Source of the DNA: Phylloscopus collybita
Lineage: Eukaryota > Chordata > Aves > Passeriformes > Phylloscopidae
Direction of reading: 5' to 3'
Length of the DNA: 64,000 nucleotides
Assembly: GCA_027886175.1 (NCBI GenBank)
Contig: JAJNNQ010000009.1
Coordinates: 20,495,501-20,559,500 of the forward strand
This document shows, in pieces, positions 1 to 12,450 of the stretch. Both the position numbers and the translations under genes were made by a program. Numbering within the stretch: position 1 is the stretch's first letter; the number at the start of each line of letters is the position of its first letter. Below the pieces are notes generated by a model. That model did no database searches, had not been told where the DNA came from, and saw nothing but the letters and a program-made list of their open reading frames with translations.

Positions 1-521
1 AGAAGCTCTAGCTGAGTATTTTAGTACATATAATTTACCTGTAAATTTTGTTGGAAGACATTTTTATATTCCTGAGACAGAACATGAGCAGTGTTACGTG
101 TAACCCCAGGATGAAAAAGTAAGTTTCATTACAACTGCTTCCTGCTAATTTGTTAAATACTGCCAAACCCCAAAGGCGATTATGTACCTGTAGCTCATTT
201 ATACTTGGGCTTTTTATGTGCACAGTCTGTTCTGGACTGAAATACAAACAGTGACTGTTCACAGTGAAATTACTCATAAAGCAAAAAATAATTAGCCTAA
301 TTTCACTGAATTTTAGATAGCCATGTTGACATTTGACAAGCTACACCTACACAGCTCAAGAGTACAGAGCTTGCAAGGGACTCTTTTGGTTTGAGGTTTT
401 TCCCCTGAGCTCCCCTATAGACTTACAGTAAAATATTGATCATGGATCACAAGACTCTTTATGTTCTTAGAGCTGGCAGTAAAATAAAAGTCAAATTCAG
501 ATGTCTGGAGCCTCTAATTAA

Positions 522-562
522 AAGAAGGAAAATGGTGTTTACAAGAAGGAAAATGGTATTTA
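522..562. repeat. Two-copy tandem duplication, period 21
   Basis: The 20-base unit beginning AAGAAGGAAAATGG is present at 522-541 and again at 543-562, one base apart, with a single G/A difference. This is seen directly. It is a local duplication with no evident function. Confidence 0.85.
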
Positions 563-849
563 ACTAAAACTGTTTTAGACACAGTTCTGTTTGCCTGTTG
601 AATGAAAACAAAGGTTAGCATGAAGCAAGTGCACATCCAGGATGAAGGTTTAAGAAACAAATAGTATCATCTAACTATTTTTAAATTCTTCCTTTACCAA
701 GGAAAGAATCCTTGAGCTATAGAAAAAAGAAGATTTTTGGGAAGCAAAGTCTGTTTTTCACACAACTATTTTATAACAAACACCATCCTATATGTAAAGA
801 GCTAAACCTAAAAATAATGAGACCATCATAATTAGAATCAAACAAGACC

Positions 850-890
850 ACTGAGAAGAAGCTCAAGACAACTGAGAAGAAGCTCAAGAC
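850..890. repeat. Two-copy tandem duplication, period 21
   Basis: The 20-base unit ACTGAGAAGAAGCTCAAGAC occurs at 850-869 and identically at 871-890, separated by one A. Identity of the copies suggests a young duplication. Confidence 0.9.
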
Positions 891-3801
891 CAGAAAACTT
901 GTTGACAAATGTAGTTGACAGACATGAGGCATTCTTGAAAGAAAACCAAACCTCTTCTTACCACAAGGTAGGAAGTAATGAGAGACTTTTACCTTCTCTC
1001 ATTCAGAAGAGAATTAACTCCTCCTTTTCCTTTTTGTTTCTAGAAAGAATCCCTCCCCCTGCAGTTCACTTTCTGCAAGAAGCAGGAGAGCAAAGGAAGT
1101 GGTGGCAGGGGATTCTCTTCTTCAGCAACAACTAAAACAGGTTTAAAAACACACCAAAACAGGCACTATATATCCTGCAGCTAAACTTTAGGTCATTCAC
1201 CTCTGCTGTTTCCAGAATTATATGCCAACTCAGGCAAAAAGGAGTAGAGACAAATAGTTTCACAGATGATGTGAGTATGAGAATACACCAAATTGGATCA
1301 AATACAACTATCTTGCTCAGCTTTGGAGGTCAGTCTTCTCATCTTGTTCTATAGACAGGAAGATTCTCTGGGAATTCTGCCAGGGAAAATAGAAGCACCA
1401 AAGTTTAGAACAGAAAAAGGTTTATAAAAATCCCAGCTAGCTAATCACTTCTGAGGCAGAATGGAGAAAACTCACCCTGAAACAATCTTGAAGCAATAAC
1501 AGACTTGCAGAAATTCTGGTTTTTTACCAATTTCCCACCCTCAACTGAAAGGTACACTTCAGTAGTAGGAAAAGTAAAACCCAAGGCTGTGCTAAGTTAG
1601 AGACAAGGAAAGAGTATTGTCTACAAGAGAGAGCCAGCAAGGTACCATTTCCAACATCTACCAGGTATAGCCCTGCAACCACAGAGGGACCACAAAATTC
1701 TCCCTACTGCAATAGTTTTGCAAGCATGCTCTGCTACTATGAATAACCATATGATTAGAGGTGATATATTAATATAATAGACCACGAGGGGAAAAAAACA
1801 AATCACTTCATCACTTTTTCCTGTAACATATACAAGGCAACTTCAGTCAACAGCTTCTTTCTTAAGCAGGATCTGAAACACCGTATAAACCAGATTCTGA
1901 CACGGAAACATGTAAAGCAGAGAAAATGCATACTCTGCAAGTCATGGATGGATGCACAGACACACAGATGGGAAACTGATGAGTGTTTTTATTGACACCC
2001 TGTCATTCATCAACCAGTACCTCATAAAACCAACATCAGGAAATCAACAAATTATGATGTTCCTCATAGCTGTCCAGGTCCTCAAGGGCTTCTGAAGAAC
2101 CCTTCCTGCAAGACTTCCTCATCTGGTGTGTTTCTTTTCTCAAATCTTTCACTTAAGAGCTGTCCAAAAAGTTTTTCAGATTAAGTTTACCATCTTCTGC
2201 ATTCTTTAACCTGAGAAAATAACCTTGCACTTAGAAATAGAAATTTCCTTGGAAATCTGAAGGAAGTGATTCAGTATGCAAACAGTGCAAGACACATACT
2301 TTGTTTTACAAAAGTTTAAAAAATCATCTATATCCTGTGATCCAATTTCCCAAATGCAAAAAGTCATCCCTGCCAGCATCCTAAATAAGCTTCTCCATAG
2401 ACACATGTATCACTGAAGAAGATGTGCACAAAAAGCTGACTTTGTAACCAAAAAAGGCCTTCAATAGTTATCTTCAGACTTCAGTCATTGTATACATCCA
2501 GTAAAAAGAAAAGCTTTCGAAGTACAGTATCTACATAAGAAAGAAATCTGAGAAAAGACAGACCCAGAGGATTTAACTGTTCCTGCTTCCTCTTTCTTTT
2601 TGCTCACTTGACAAAATGTTTTGTGAAAAAGCCATATGATGACCAATCTAAAAAATAAGTGAGTACTATTACAGGATCATTAGATCAGAAGGCAGCAATT
2701 CTTGAGATACTAATTTTGTCTGGGCTGCTGCCAATATCATTAGCCCTGTCATTAGCTCGGCTGTGCTGGCACTAGTAATGACATTTGCAGAGCATGGCTG
2801 GGCTGTTACAATGCCCTGCCAGTTGTTTGTACCTACTGCAGCTACCTAAAGCACATCCAGTAGTCAAATTCCTCTATTCTTTCATTGGGTAATATTTACA
2901 GAAGTCAAGTGAGTAGAGAGCTTTACACCTTCCAGCATCATTACCATAGATTTTGTTTGTTTTTTACTTCAGACTAAATTTGTTTGAGGGATACTCCTCA
3001 GTGATTTACCACAAGGTTTCCCTCTTTTCAAGTCTTTCTTACAAAAAGTTATCAGAAATGAGAAGTAGTTGGCTAGATTAGAGATGCTTATTTGGACTCC
3101 AGAAAAAGCCTCTCCAAACTCTCAGTCTCCTTCATGTTCAGATTTCGTTACTGTTAATTTAAAAGCTGAGAAAGAGTAGGTGTTTTTAAACAGTGAAGAA
3201 GCCAAGTGCATCAAAAGCCTCCTCTGACTGCAGAGAATATTTTGGCTGCTACTCAGAAGCTACTACCATAATTCAATTATTTTAGCTCCAGCTAGGCTTC
3301 AGCCTTTTGAAAGAAAGACTGGCACAGGGAGGAGAAACATAAAGCACTAGAACAGTAAAACTCAGATCCAAACTGCAGAGGGAGAATGTCTGTTTTCACC
3401 ACACATTACTCCTAACTTTTGCTGTCCTACCTTTCTAGCAGCATCACATCTCTTGAGAGCCTCCCTGGGAGAGGGTCATCTCAGTTTCTACTTCCTTACC
3501 TCCCAAGAGGTAGTCAATTTTTTTTTTCCTAGTCAAACTGACAGTAGTTCCACCCTGCAAAAATCCAAAGCTTCAGACTCTTGGTGTGTTGGTATGAAAC
3601 CCAAACAATAGAAAATAAGAATTTCTCACAAGACAGATATTACAAATTTTATTCATTTCTCCTACATGGGATAATATACTGCTGGCCATATACTGGCAGA
3701 TCATTGTTTGCTTGGGGGAGGACTTTTCCTCATGTTGCTCACATATCTGTGAAAAGGTCAGGTGTCCCAGCCAGGTAGACTTGGACCCTTCTCTGTATCA
3801 G

Positions 3802-3861
3802 AACTTATTTGGCCATCTGTATCTGTCTATACAAATACAGCAAACCAAAGCCAAATAAGTT
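3802..3861. other. Inverted repeat / hairpin with 12-bp perfect arms
   Basis: AACTTATTTGGC at 3802-3813 is the exact reverse complement of 3850-3861. The 36-base interior holds a second small pair (CTGTAT and ATACAG), so the whole can be drawn as a two-step stem. No target-site duplication or transposon ends were seen around it. Confidence 0.75.
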
Positions 3862-5377
3862 TTTTAATCTAAAAGAAGTGAAAACAAGTTGACAGGCCAT
3901 TATTTCTATTTTATCTCATGCTGAGATAGGTAGAGCTAATAAATTTTTAATACCAAATAGCAACAATACCGTATCGGTTAGAGTTAATAAAAAGCAAAAA
4001 AAAAGTTCCAATCCTTACTTATACAGTGATTATTTTTAATAAATTCATGCCCCTGTGGAAATGTCAGAAAACTCCCCCAGTCTAAAGTAAAGAGAAGGAA
4101 AGACACCACAAAACAACCACATAGATTCATAAGACAATTCAACTTACCTACAGACAAATTGTAATTCTTAGCACGGTAGGTATACTAAACTGTGGTTTTC
4201 GATGGAAAAGAAAATGCCTGTTTTAATCATAATGAAGAAATGACAAACACCAATAACTTCATGATACAGAATTTTGTTCCACCTGTAAAAGTATTTGCAA
4301 CTTTTCCTTACACCTTTTTCATTAAACGTTATGCTCAGAAACACATGAAAAACATGTATGTCTTTCTTAAACTGCATAGACTCTACACTAAAATGTATTT
4401 CAAAACTATTTTCATGCATTTTATTCACTGTATTTTTCACCATCTGAAGACATTTATAAAGAAAATCTAAGTTCATGAAAAACATTTGAAGGATCCTGCT
4501 CATGCTAGATATGCCACTGGACTAGTCCAATAACTTTTCTGCACCGTCTCAAGCAACTTCATTCAAGACCCTAAAATAGTGTTCTTTCACCATTATTTTT
4601 AATGCCTATTTTGGTGCAAGTCAAGTTGTTCAAAAGAAAAAGGTAATTTTAAATGGCTACAAAAATTCAATCATATCCAGTTGGATAAGTATAAGTAAAG
4701 GTGAAGTCATCATTACAGGCTTTCATTTTTATTCCTGCTGATGGCAAAATGTCAGCAAAAGGTTCCCAGCAACACTTCTGAAAATGAGTGCTATTCAGGA
4801 GACTAATTCTTGAATGTGAGAATCACATCCAGTCTAAGCAGAAGAAAATCACTGCCCTTTCTGCATCTATACAGAAAATACCAAACTTTCTTGCTATGCT
4901 TAAAAGACTGAAAGGTGCTGGCATCATGTACGAATCTGCAAGAATTGAAATGTCATGTTCGCTCTGGGAGAGAATAGAATCCTCAGGTGCTCATTACTAC
5001 TAAAAAGTGTTCCCACAGAAACCAAACCCCAGGCTTTCTCTACATGATCAGCTTTTAAAGGTTAATTAACAATAGGAAGTGATAAAAATTTATAACCTAC
5101 TGCTTATAATTTTTTAATGGCGTGATTTCCAATCTTTCATCATTGGGCTTACAATTGAAATCAAAGTCCCATCTACTCACATCTCATAAAACCCTGGGGA
5201 CAAAAAATAAAATTTAATATTCTAAACCTTTTACTCCATGCTGGAGATACAAAACTGATTCATTTTCCATCTGCATGACCCCAGGGTACAGATTCTAAGC
5301 AACTTTGAAGTAAACATCCTTGAAAGCTCTCTGTCATAAACTACAACACATAAGCAAAAAAAAATTTAGAAACAGTA

Positions 5378-5956
5378 TGTCATGGTTTAACCCCAGCCAG
5401 CCACCAAGCCCCATGAAGTCACTCACTCAGTCCCCTACCATCATTAGGAATGTGGAAAGAATCCAAAGATAAAAGCAGGAAAAATCATGGATTGAGATAA
5501 GAAAAGTTCAACACAGAAAGCAAAATAAGGAATTAATTCATGGGCAGGCAGGAGTTCAGCCATCCCCAAGACACAGGGCCCCATCACAGGTAGCTGTAAC
5601 TTGGGAAGACCAACTTGGTCTTGGGAAGACCATCACTCCAAACATCCCACCCCCCGCATTGCTCCTTCTCCTCACTTTATACACTGGGTATGATCACCTA
5701 TGATCTGGAATATTCCTCTGGTCAATTTGTGTCACCTGTCCTGGCTTTGTCTCCTCCCAATCTCCCATGCACTCCCAAAATCCTTGTCAGTGTGTCAGTA
5801 CAAAAAGCAGCAAAGGCCTTGGCTCCATGTAAGGCTTGCTCAGTAACAGCAAAAACATCTCTGTGTTATCAGCCCAGCAATTAGCACAAATCCAAAACAT
5901 AGCCCCACATCAGCCACTTTGAAGAAAATTAACTCTACTCCAGCCAAAACCAGAAC
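5378..5956 (-). mobile_element. Solo LTR of an avian endogenous retrovirus (family 1, copy A)
   Basis: On the plus strand the element opens TGTCATGGTTTAACCCCAGC and closes in an AACCAG-rich tail. Read on the minus strand this is the sense order of a common bird ERV LTR. A minus-strand TATA-like element lies at about 5675-5681 (plus strand TTTATAC). The five bases CAGTA precede the element (5373-5377) and follow it directly (5957-5961), giving a perfect 5-bp TSD, a size usual for ERVL-type integrases. The last bases deviate from the expected ...CA terminus. No internal retroviral sequence flanks it, so it is a solo LTR left by recombination. An internal 20-bp duplication at 5600-5632 is private to this copy. 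The family assignment is from memory of avian LTR sequence; the exact Repbase name is not claimed. Confidence 0.85.
5600..5632. repeat. 20-bp-period duplication inside LTR copy A
   Basis: CTTGGGAAGACCA occurs at 5600-5612 and again at 5620-5632. The related LTR at 23.9-24.5 kb has the motif once, so the extra unit arose in this copy. The junction GACCAACTTGGTC is itself nearly palindromic. Confidence 0.8.
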
Positions 5957-5961
5957 CAGTA

Positions 5962-8900
5962 ATTCAAAAGTATCTATTACTAGGTCACTTCTGCAATTCA
6001 AGGTATACTTCACTTTGTTGTCTTATAAGACTGTTGTAACTCACCTTTCTTCCATAAAGTAAACCTTTTTCCCAGTACCTGAAAACTTCATGAGGCCTTG
6101 CATTTGGTATTTTATGTGTGAGGGCTGCACAAATCTGCACATGCATGTAAGGCATGTAAGACAATTGTGCACAATAGAAAAGCAACAAGAAATCTCTATC
6201 CTGAGAGAACAGCTCTATTCTTCTAGGTCATTGCAGCTACTCATGGCTGGAAAACATTCATCTACGTTATAATATCTGACTTGCACAATGACCCAACAAG
6301 CATCACTTGCAAGATAATTTTCAACCTAAAAAATATAGATTGTGGCCACAATATAGTTATAATTCACTGGAAGCATTTGAACATTCAGCGCAGGAATGTC
6401 ATCCTGATACTACAACAGAAAGGTGTGTGTACCTGTGTGGGCTCTCATGTCCATGCTTCTCCCACTTTCAACTTACTGGGTGCAATTTTCATACTGGAAG
6501 CTGTGTCCTCAACACCAGTGTGCTGACAGTGAAAAGGAGTGCTTTGTCACTGAGGATCATTGTTATAGCAGACTTTTCTTTGGCTCCCAGACTACTTTCT
6601 AGACAGTTCAGGGCATGGACAGATTAGCACTTCTGGAAGTGTTAGTGCTGGTTCTGCAAGCGTGTTTACCCAAAAATACTGAAAACTATCTCTGTGGCCA
6701 AGTTAAAATGCAAACCTTTAAATATTCAGTGGCAGAACATTCTTGTTATCAATACAAATCGTAACCAGAATATTGCCATAGGGTAAAGAAAAAAAAACAA
6801 AACAAACAGATCTCTGTATATCAGCAATTGAGTTACCTGAAATGTCTCGACTCATAGAAAAGATACCTCTTCAAGGAAGAACTTTCTCCTTCGTTATACT
6901 TTGATGGGTCCATTCACCTAAGTGAGCAATTGCACCCCATTTACTTAAGCAGAGGGTTAAACAAAAAAAGTTTGTTTCTATTTTATCTCCAGAAGACATT
7001 TTATAGTGAAATGTATGGTGCCTTTTTTCCAAGAGCACTAACATTTAAAACCCATGGATATCCATTAGATTTCTGCTAAGCAAAACAGTTAAATTAAGTA
7101 CTTCTGCTAAAACCTTCATAGCCTAAAAGTAACATCACACCATGCTGCCAACAGTGATCTCCACTAAACACAGATTTTGGAACTTACATTAGAACAAAAT
7201 TTTGTTAAAACTGAATCACCAAAAAGTAAAAGATAAAGTATTACAGATGGCAGACCAAGTCAGTTAGATAGCTGTGAACCAAGCAACCCACCTTCTTTGT
7301 GAAGGTGTTTCAAAATACAACCAGGACACATCACCTTATTCCACCATGAAAGCTCTTAGTCATGTAATAGCAGTAAGAAGGAATAATTAACAAAGTTTGT
7401 ATCTGTAATTTTTTTATATTCTGTTGGAAACAGAAGCTCCACTTATGATTAATAGCAGAATCCTGGTGCCTGCTGATCTCACATCACTGTAATCTGACAT
7501 TGCCTGACTTCAGCAGAGCTGGTATTACTTGTTTTCCTTTGACTACAGGCAGTTCTGTTATTTAAGAATTAGAAGCTTACTGCTTAAATGCTTGGAATTC
7601 AGACAAATATTGAAATGCCAGGTCTTGGGAGTATATATATGCACACAAATATACCCACTCACACACACTCTTCTTGCACAGAAGTAGAGCAAACATGGAA
7701 AACAAAAATTTTGCTTAGAGGCACCTTTCTGGTGCACAAACACCAGAGGCTCAATGCAAGTTGTCAGAAAACTGTGGTGAAATGCTCTTGTTCAAGGGTA
7801 CTGCATTAAAGTTCAATGGCCTCTGAAGGTCACTTGGGCTCTAGGTCTGTTCACAGGGCAGTCATTCCATGGAGTGTTTCATCTACAGTGGGATACATTT
7901 CAGTGCACTGTGACCCCTCCCTCTCCTCCTTGTACAAACCAGGTCATAAAGCAGTGGGGTGGGCTGCAGAGCAAGGAGCTGCATACACTTAGATACGTAT
8001 CCATGTTCTGAATATAGGCATTACATTCTTGGCATGCTTCTGTGCTAGGCTGCCTGACTATATTGCAATAGATTCCTGATACTCAAAGAAACTTTCCTAT
8101 ATTTAGAGCGTTTTGCTTTGATCTTGAAAAAAAAATTCAGCTTTGCTTTCCACACAGGTTAAGCATTCTGATCTAGGTCTGTAAGAGTGCTATTTCAAGG
8201 ATCAGAACAACAAAAATGAGTTAAAAATAAAGATGCTCCAAAGCTATTCTTTGCAGTAACTGAAATCTTCAATACACAAGGATGAGGGGAAGAGTATAGA
8301 ATCTCAGGGAACCTTTCTACTTTCTGGATCAGGAACACTAATCCTATTTTTGAAGTATTGGGAACTTTAAACCCAACAGTTGTCCAGAAATGTGTATCTT
8401 GTCTGGGTATATTTAGATTCTATTTATGCCACAAATCATCATAAATTAAAACATTATTCTACAGAATTATATATTAAGACTCTTGAATCTGATGTTGCAG
8501 GGTTTTTCTGCAGTATCATTATTTTCTGTGCATCCTTTTTCAGACAAGAAAAGTCAAGAGTTACTAGAAACCTGAATACCATATTCTGAACATCATCACA
8601 ATAGCCAACACACTTCAATACCAGAAGGAAAATCTGCAACAAGTGTCACTGTTTTCTTCCCTCTCTATCACAGTCAGCCATGGGATCAGCAACCCAACAG
8701 TTGAATCTTACAAGGCAAAGGTGACATGTTCATTTTAGGGACAATGATTTTGCAAACATAACATTAGGCTTTTCTTTCTGAAAGCATTTTCAAGCAGACT
8801 GGGAGATACTACGAATTATGGTTTAGAGCAAACACACTGTGGATTTTTTTTCTCTTGTGTGTGAGTTAAAAGATCATCAGTTTTGTTTCATGTTGTGCTC

Positions 8901-9714
8901 ATCTACAATATTTTTTCCAAATTTTTTTTTATTCACTGGGAGACATAGATGGCTAAGTTTTCTGACCTTCTGTCTGAAGATATCTTCATATTTTTTTCAC
9001 GGAGGGGAAAATATGCAAAAAACATGCATCTGCTTCCTGCATGGAAGAACAAGATTTTCAGAGTGTGAATACACTGAAGACTAAAGCAAACTTTCATCAT
9101 TGTAGATCAGCAGTTCCTGATATCCACAGCTGCCAATAAATACATTTCTTTTTTTAGTGAACAACACTACATGCATTCAATCACTGAAGAGTAGATTTCT
9201 TTCCAAAGCTGGGAAATCAGCTTATGAGAACAGTAACATAAGTGACTGTCAAATATGACTTTTTTTTTTGAGATATACATTATTCAATGCTGCTGACAAA
9301 CAAATAATGATTTTTTTCAGCTTCATAAGTGACACCTCTACAAGTTTCTTTTATAATTTTTCTCCCCTCTCCAAAGACAGTTATCTTCTTAATAGCATTC
9401 AGAATTATAAATGCTTTTTGTTAAAACAATATCTGTCAATGGGGTTCATTTGGTAAAAACTTTTCATAATAATTTTTTTCTTTATAATCACAGCTGTTAA
9501 GTCCACACGTAAAAATAAAGCAAGTGTTAACTTCAATATTAGCACAAGAAAGTAAAATGAATGTTTTATTACACATTTTGTCTTACAACTGATAAAAGCA
9601 GGACAGGTCCTTCATTGAAGAGGGTCAGAATTTCACACGCTGAATAAAATGGAAGCCTACTAGAAGGTGACTGATTAAAAAAAACTGGGCAGAATAGATA
9701 GTTTGCTGCACACA
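5962..9714. other. Non-coding AT-rich unique sequence
   Basis: No gene, RNA gene or recognised mobile element is visible. Open frames are all under 110 codons and overlap one another on both strands (for example 6281-6526 and 6307-6627). Short CA-rich and T-rich runs occur (around 7638-7672 and 8926-8934) but no extended microsatellite. Confidence 0.65.
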
Positions 9715-10496
9715 TGAGAGGTTTGTGCAGCCATTGAGAGACCTCAACAAGCCAGGAAAACAGGCTTCTGGAAAAGCAGACTGACAGGAACCTCCTGAAG
9801 TTCATAAAAGGGAAGTGCCAAGCCTTGCACCTGGGGAGAACAACCCCAGTTCCCCAGTATTCACTGAAAACTGATCAGCTGGAAAGCAGCTGAGGGGCCT
9901 GGTGTATACCAAGTTGATCATATGCCAGCAGCATGCCCTTGCTGCAAAAAAAGGCTGAGTGCCCTGGGTTGTGTCAGGAGAGTGTTGACACTGCTAATAA
10001 GCCCAGATCTGGGCTGAGTCCAGTCCTGAGTTCCTCAGTGTGAGACACATAGTCATACTGAATCAATTCCTGTAAGAAGCCAAGGAAATTATGAAGGGAT
10101 GGGATCATGAGGAAAGTCTGAAGGATCTGCACTATTTAGTCTAGAGAAGGTTAATGGTTTATTTTACTTATGTAGAGATCTACAGAAAAAGAGGGTGCAA
10201 AGGGGACGAAGTGAGGCTCTTTTCGGCAGTGCTCAAGTAACAAAACAAGAGGAAAAGAACATTAATTGAAATGGAGAAGGCTCCAAATGGAAGTCAGGAA
10301 GTCCTTTTTCACTGCAAGAGTGACTGAGCACTGGCACAAGTTGCCCTAAGAGGTTGTGAAGTCTCCCTTTTTGGAGATATTCAAAAGCTATCTGAACATA
10401 GTCCAGGGGAGCTGGATCTATGTAGCCCTGCTTGAGTAGGCAGTTGGATCAGGTAACCTCCAGAAGCTCCTTCCAACCTCAACCATTCTGCAATTA
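9715..10496 (+). mobile_element. CR1 LINE, 5'-truncated 3' fragment
   Basis: This is the 3' part of an avian CR1 retrotransposon in plus orientation. Characteristic blocks appear in order: the segment around GAACCTCCTGAAGTTCA and GGGAAGTGC near 9790 (end of the reverse-transcriptase ORF), GTTGCCCTAAGAGGTTGTG near 10340, and the terminal CTCCTTCCAACCTCAACC with a degraded octamer ATTCTGCA at about 10485-10496. Many substitutions and internal deletions show it is old and cannot encode protein. The 5' end is approximate; CR1 copies are usually 5'-truncated and lack a TSD. Confidence 0.88.
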
Positions 10497-11908
10497 GAAC
10501 CAGACTCAAGATGCACTAGCAAAATCCTGTTATAGTTAAATATGATTCAAGATTTCCTATCTTCATTTAAATCACAGAACAATAACTTTGAAAGTACAGC
10601 AGTGTTGCATTTTGGTATGTTGATAGGTAGATCACATTTGTTGTACCTACAAGTATTCAGAAAGATTAATTAAATAAAATTCAGAAGCATGGAATCCTCA
10701 GTCTCTTCCATTCAGCTCTTCCCTAAGGACAAAAATGACGATCAGTCATCTGAAAATGCAGATTTGGACAAAACAGTGAACTGAACGAATTCCAACATCT
10801 TCAGCACAGTGCAGGGAAAGTGAAAGGAATAAGCAAAATCTCTAAGATTTAAATGTAGAACTGGCTGTTTTTACTGTCCATTGTGATGAGTGAGAGATGT
10901 CAGATGCTCCTTTATGGACAGCCAGATATTTTGCCCACAGCTGCATCAGTTCCTTTGTCTGAATGTTTCACCCATTCTCCCTGAGACAGACATACAAGTA
11001 CAGTTTAAACTGTGAATCCGTAACTGTTGAAGAACATCTTTACACTGAAAATTAAACTGACTGCAATTTTGAAGCACAGACAGAGAGTTCACAGAAGAGT
11101 TCATATTAAGCATCCAATAAATGTATAGTGGATGAGATAGATACAGTGCCTACTTGCAGAAGACAACAAAGAGGTTTTCTCTGAGCTGGAACACAAGGAT
11201 GAATTAAAAATTATTATTTTAAAAAACACAGTAAAAAGGAATTGACTTTCAATATTTCTGTCAACCTCGCAAGGGAAGGTTTGCAAAATTGCAGACTTCA
11301 TGCAGTTTCTCTACCTACTGTTAATGCTAATGGCAATAAATAACCTCTACTCCTATTAATGACATCCTGGAAATAGTCACCAGCTCTAAAACAGCTCTTC
11401 TTGAAGAATAATAAATGCACATTTATAAAGTATTTTTCCAGTAATCTGAGTTGATTGATACAATCATACAGAAAATCAAGAAACAGAACCAGAAGGATCT
11501 GACTCAAATTTCCAGAAGAAAAAAAACAACAACAGAAAAAGCATAAGAATAAACCAAAAAAACCCCACAAAAACAACCAACCAAATCAAAAAGATTCCTA
11601 TACAAACCACAGGGGTAAAGACAAATAAATATACCAATTTGCCTTACACAGGACTTATTTACAAGGGAACGTTGTTGCTTTGAACCAAAGCAAGATGGTC
11701 CTTTCAAGTCTAGAAGAACTGGATTAAGAGGGATTTTGTACCTTGGTAGCCTCCTGAAGGAAAACAAGGACAGCTGCCCAAGACCTGACAGTGAGAACTA
11801 CCTTACCAGTAAGGCTGAAATAATTGCTGACAATAATCTATTTCCCCAACCAAGAGACAGGGAAAGGAGTGACAAAAAACATAGCATACAAATAAAGACT
11901 AACCAAGT
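10497..11908. other. Non-coding sequence between two CR1 fragments
   Basis: No gene or repeat recognised. It includes an A-rich, low-complexity stretch at 11519-11590 (runs of AACAACAAC and CCAAAAAAACC) and only short overlapping ORFs. Confidence 0.6.
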
Positions 11909-12450
11909 GGAAAACCAGCTAGCAATGTGTCCTTGCGGCAGGAAAGGCTAACATTGTCCAGGAATGCTGCCAGCAAGTCAAGCGAGGTGACCCTTTGCCG
12001 CTGTGTCCAGTTTTGTGCTCCCCACTACAGAAGAGATTGGGACATTTGGAGAAACTCTTGTGAAGCACCATGAAAATGATGAAGCAACTGGAGCATCTTT
12101 CATATGAGAAAAGGCTAAGAGATCTTATTGATGTATAGATATTCCTGAAGAGAGAGTGTGCCGAGGACAGAGCCAGGGTTTCGGTGGTTGTAAAAGGACC
12201 GGAGGCAAGGGGCACAAACTGAAACACAAATTGAACATCAAGAACAACTTTCTCATTGTGAGGAGGACTGAGCACTGGTACAGGTTGCCCACAGAGATTG
12301 TGGATGCTTCATCCCTGCAGATATTCAAAACTCTCTCGACATCATCCTGGGCAACAGGCTCTAGATGACTGTGCCTTGAGAAGGAGTACTGGACAAGAAA
12401 ACTTCCAGAGATCTCTTCCAGCCTCAACTATTCCATGACTATGATTCTGC
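11909..12450 (+). mobile_element. CR1 LINE, 5'-truncated 3' fragment
   Basis: Plus-strand CR1 3' region. Recognisable blocks are AGCAAGTCAAGCGAGGTGA (about 11975), the GAGAAAAGGCTAAGAGA block (about 12108), CACAAACTGAAACACAAATT (about 12211), ACTGGTACAGGTTGCCC (about 12273), and the terminal CTTCCAGCCTCAACTATTCC with octamer-like ATGATTCTGC ending at 12450. The short frames on both strands here are remnants or shadows of CR1, not genes. Confidence 0.9.

Larger units (their letters stand above)
1..5372. other. Non-coding AT-rich unique sequence
   Basis: No gene or recognised transposable element is visible in this stretch. Open frames are short (at most 111 codons at 4168-4503 minus, overlapped by 92 codons at 4192-4470 plus), have no family resemblance and sit in AT-rich DNA. 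It holds two short 21-bp-period duplications (522-562 and 850-890), an inverted repeat (3802-3861), and a moderately GC-richer patch near 2730-2830 with several TAAT-type motifs. Intergenic or intronic DNA is the likely status. Confidence 0.7.

Noticed and set aside
4168..4503. Overlapping 111-codon (minus) and 92-codon (plus) frames
   Set aside because: Both lie on the same AT-rich DNA, are low-complexity and have no recognisable domain or promoter.
7638..7672. CA/TA-rich segment as a microsatellite
   Set aside because: Units are too few and too interrupted to call a microsatellite.
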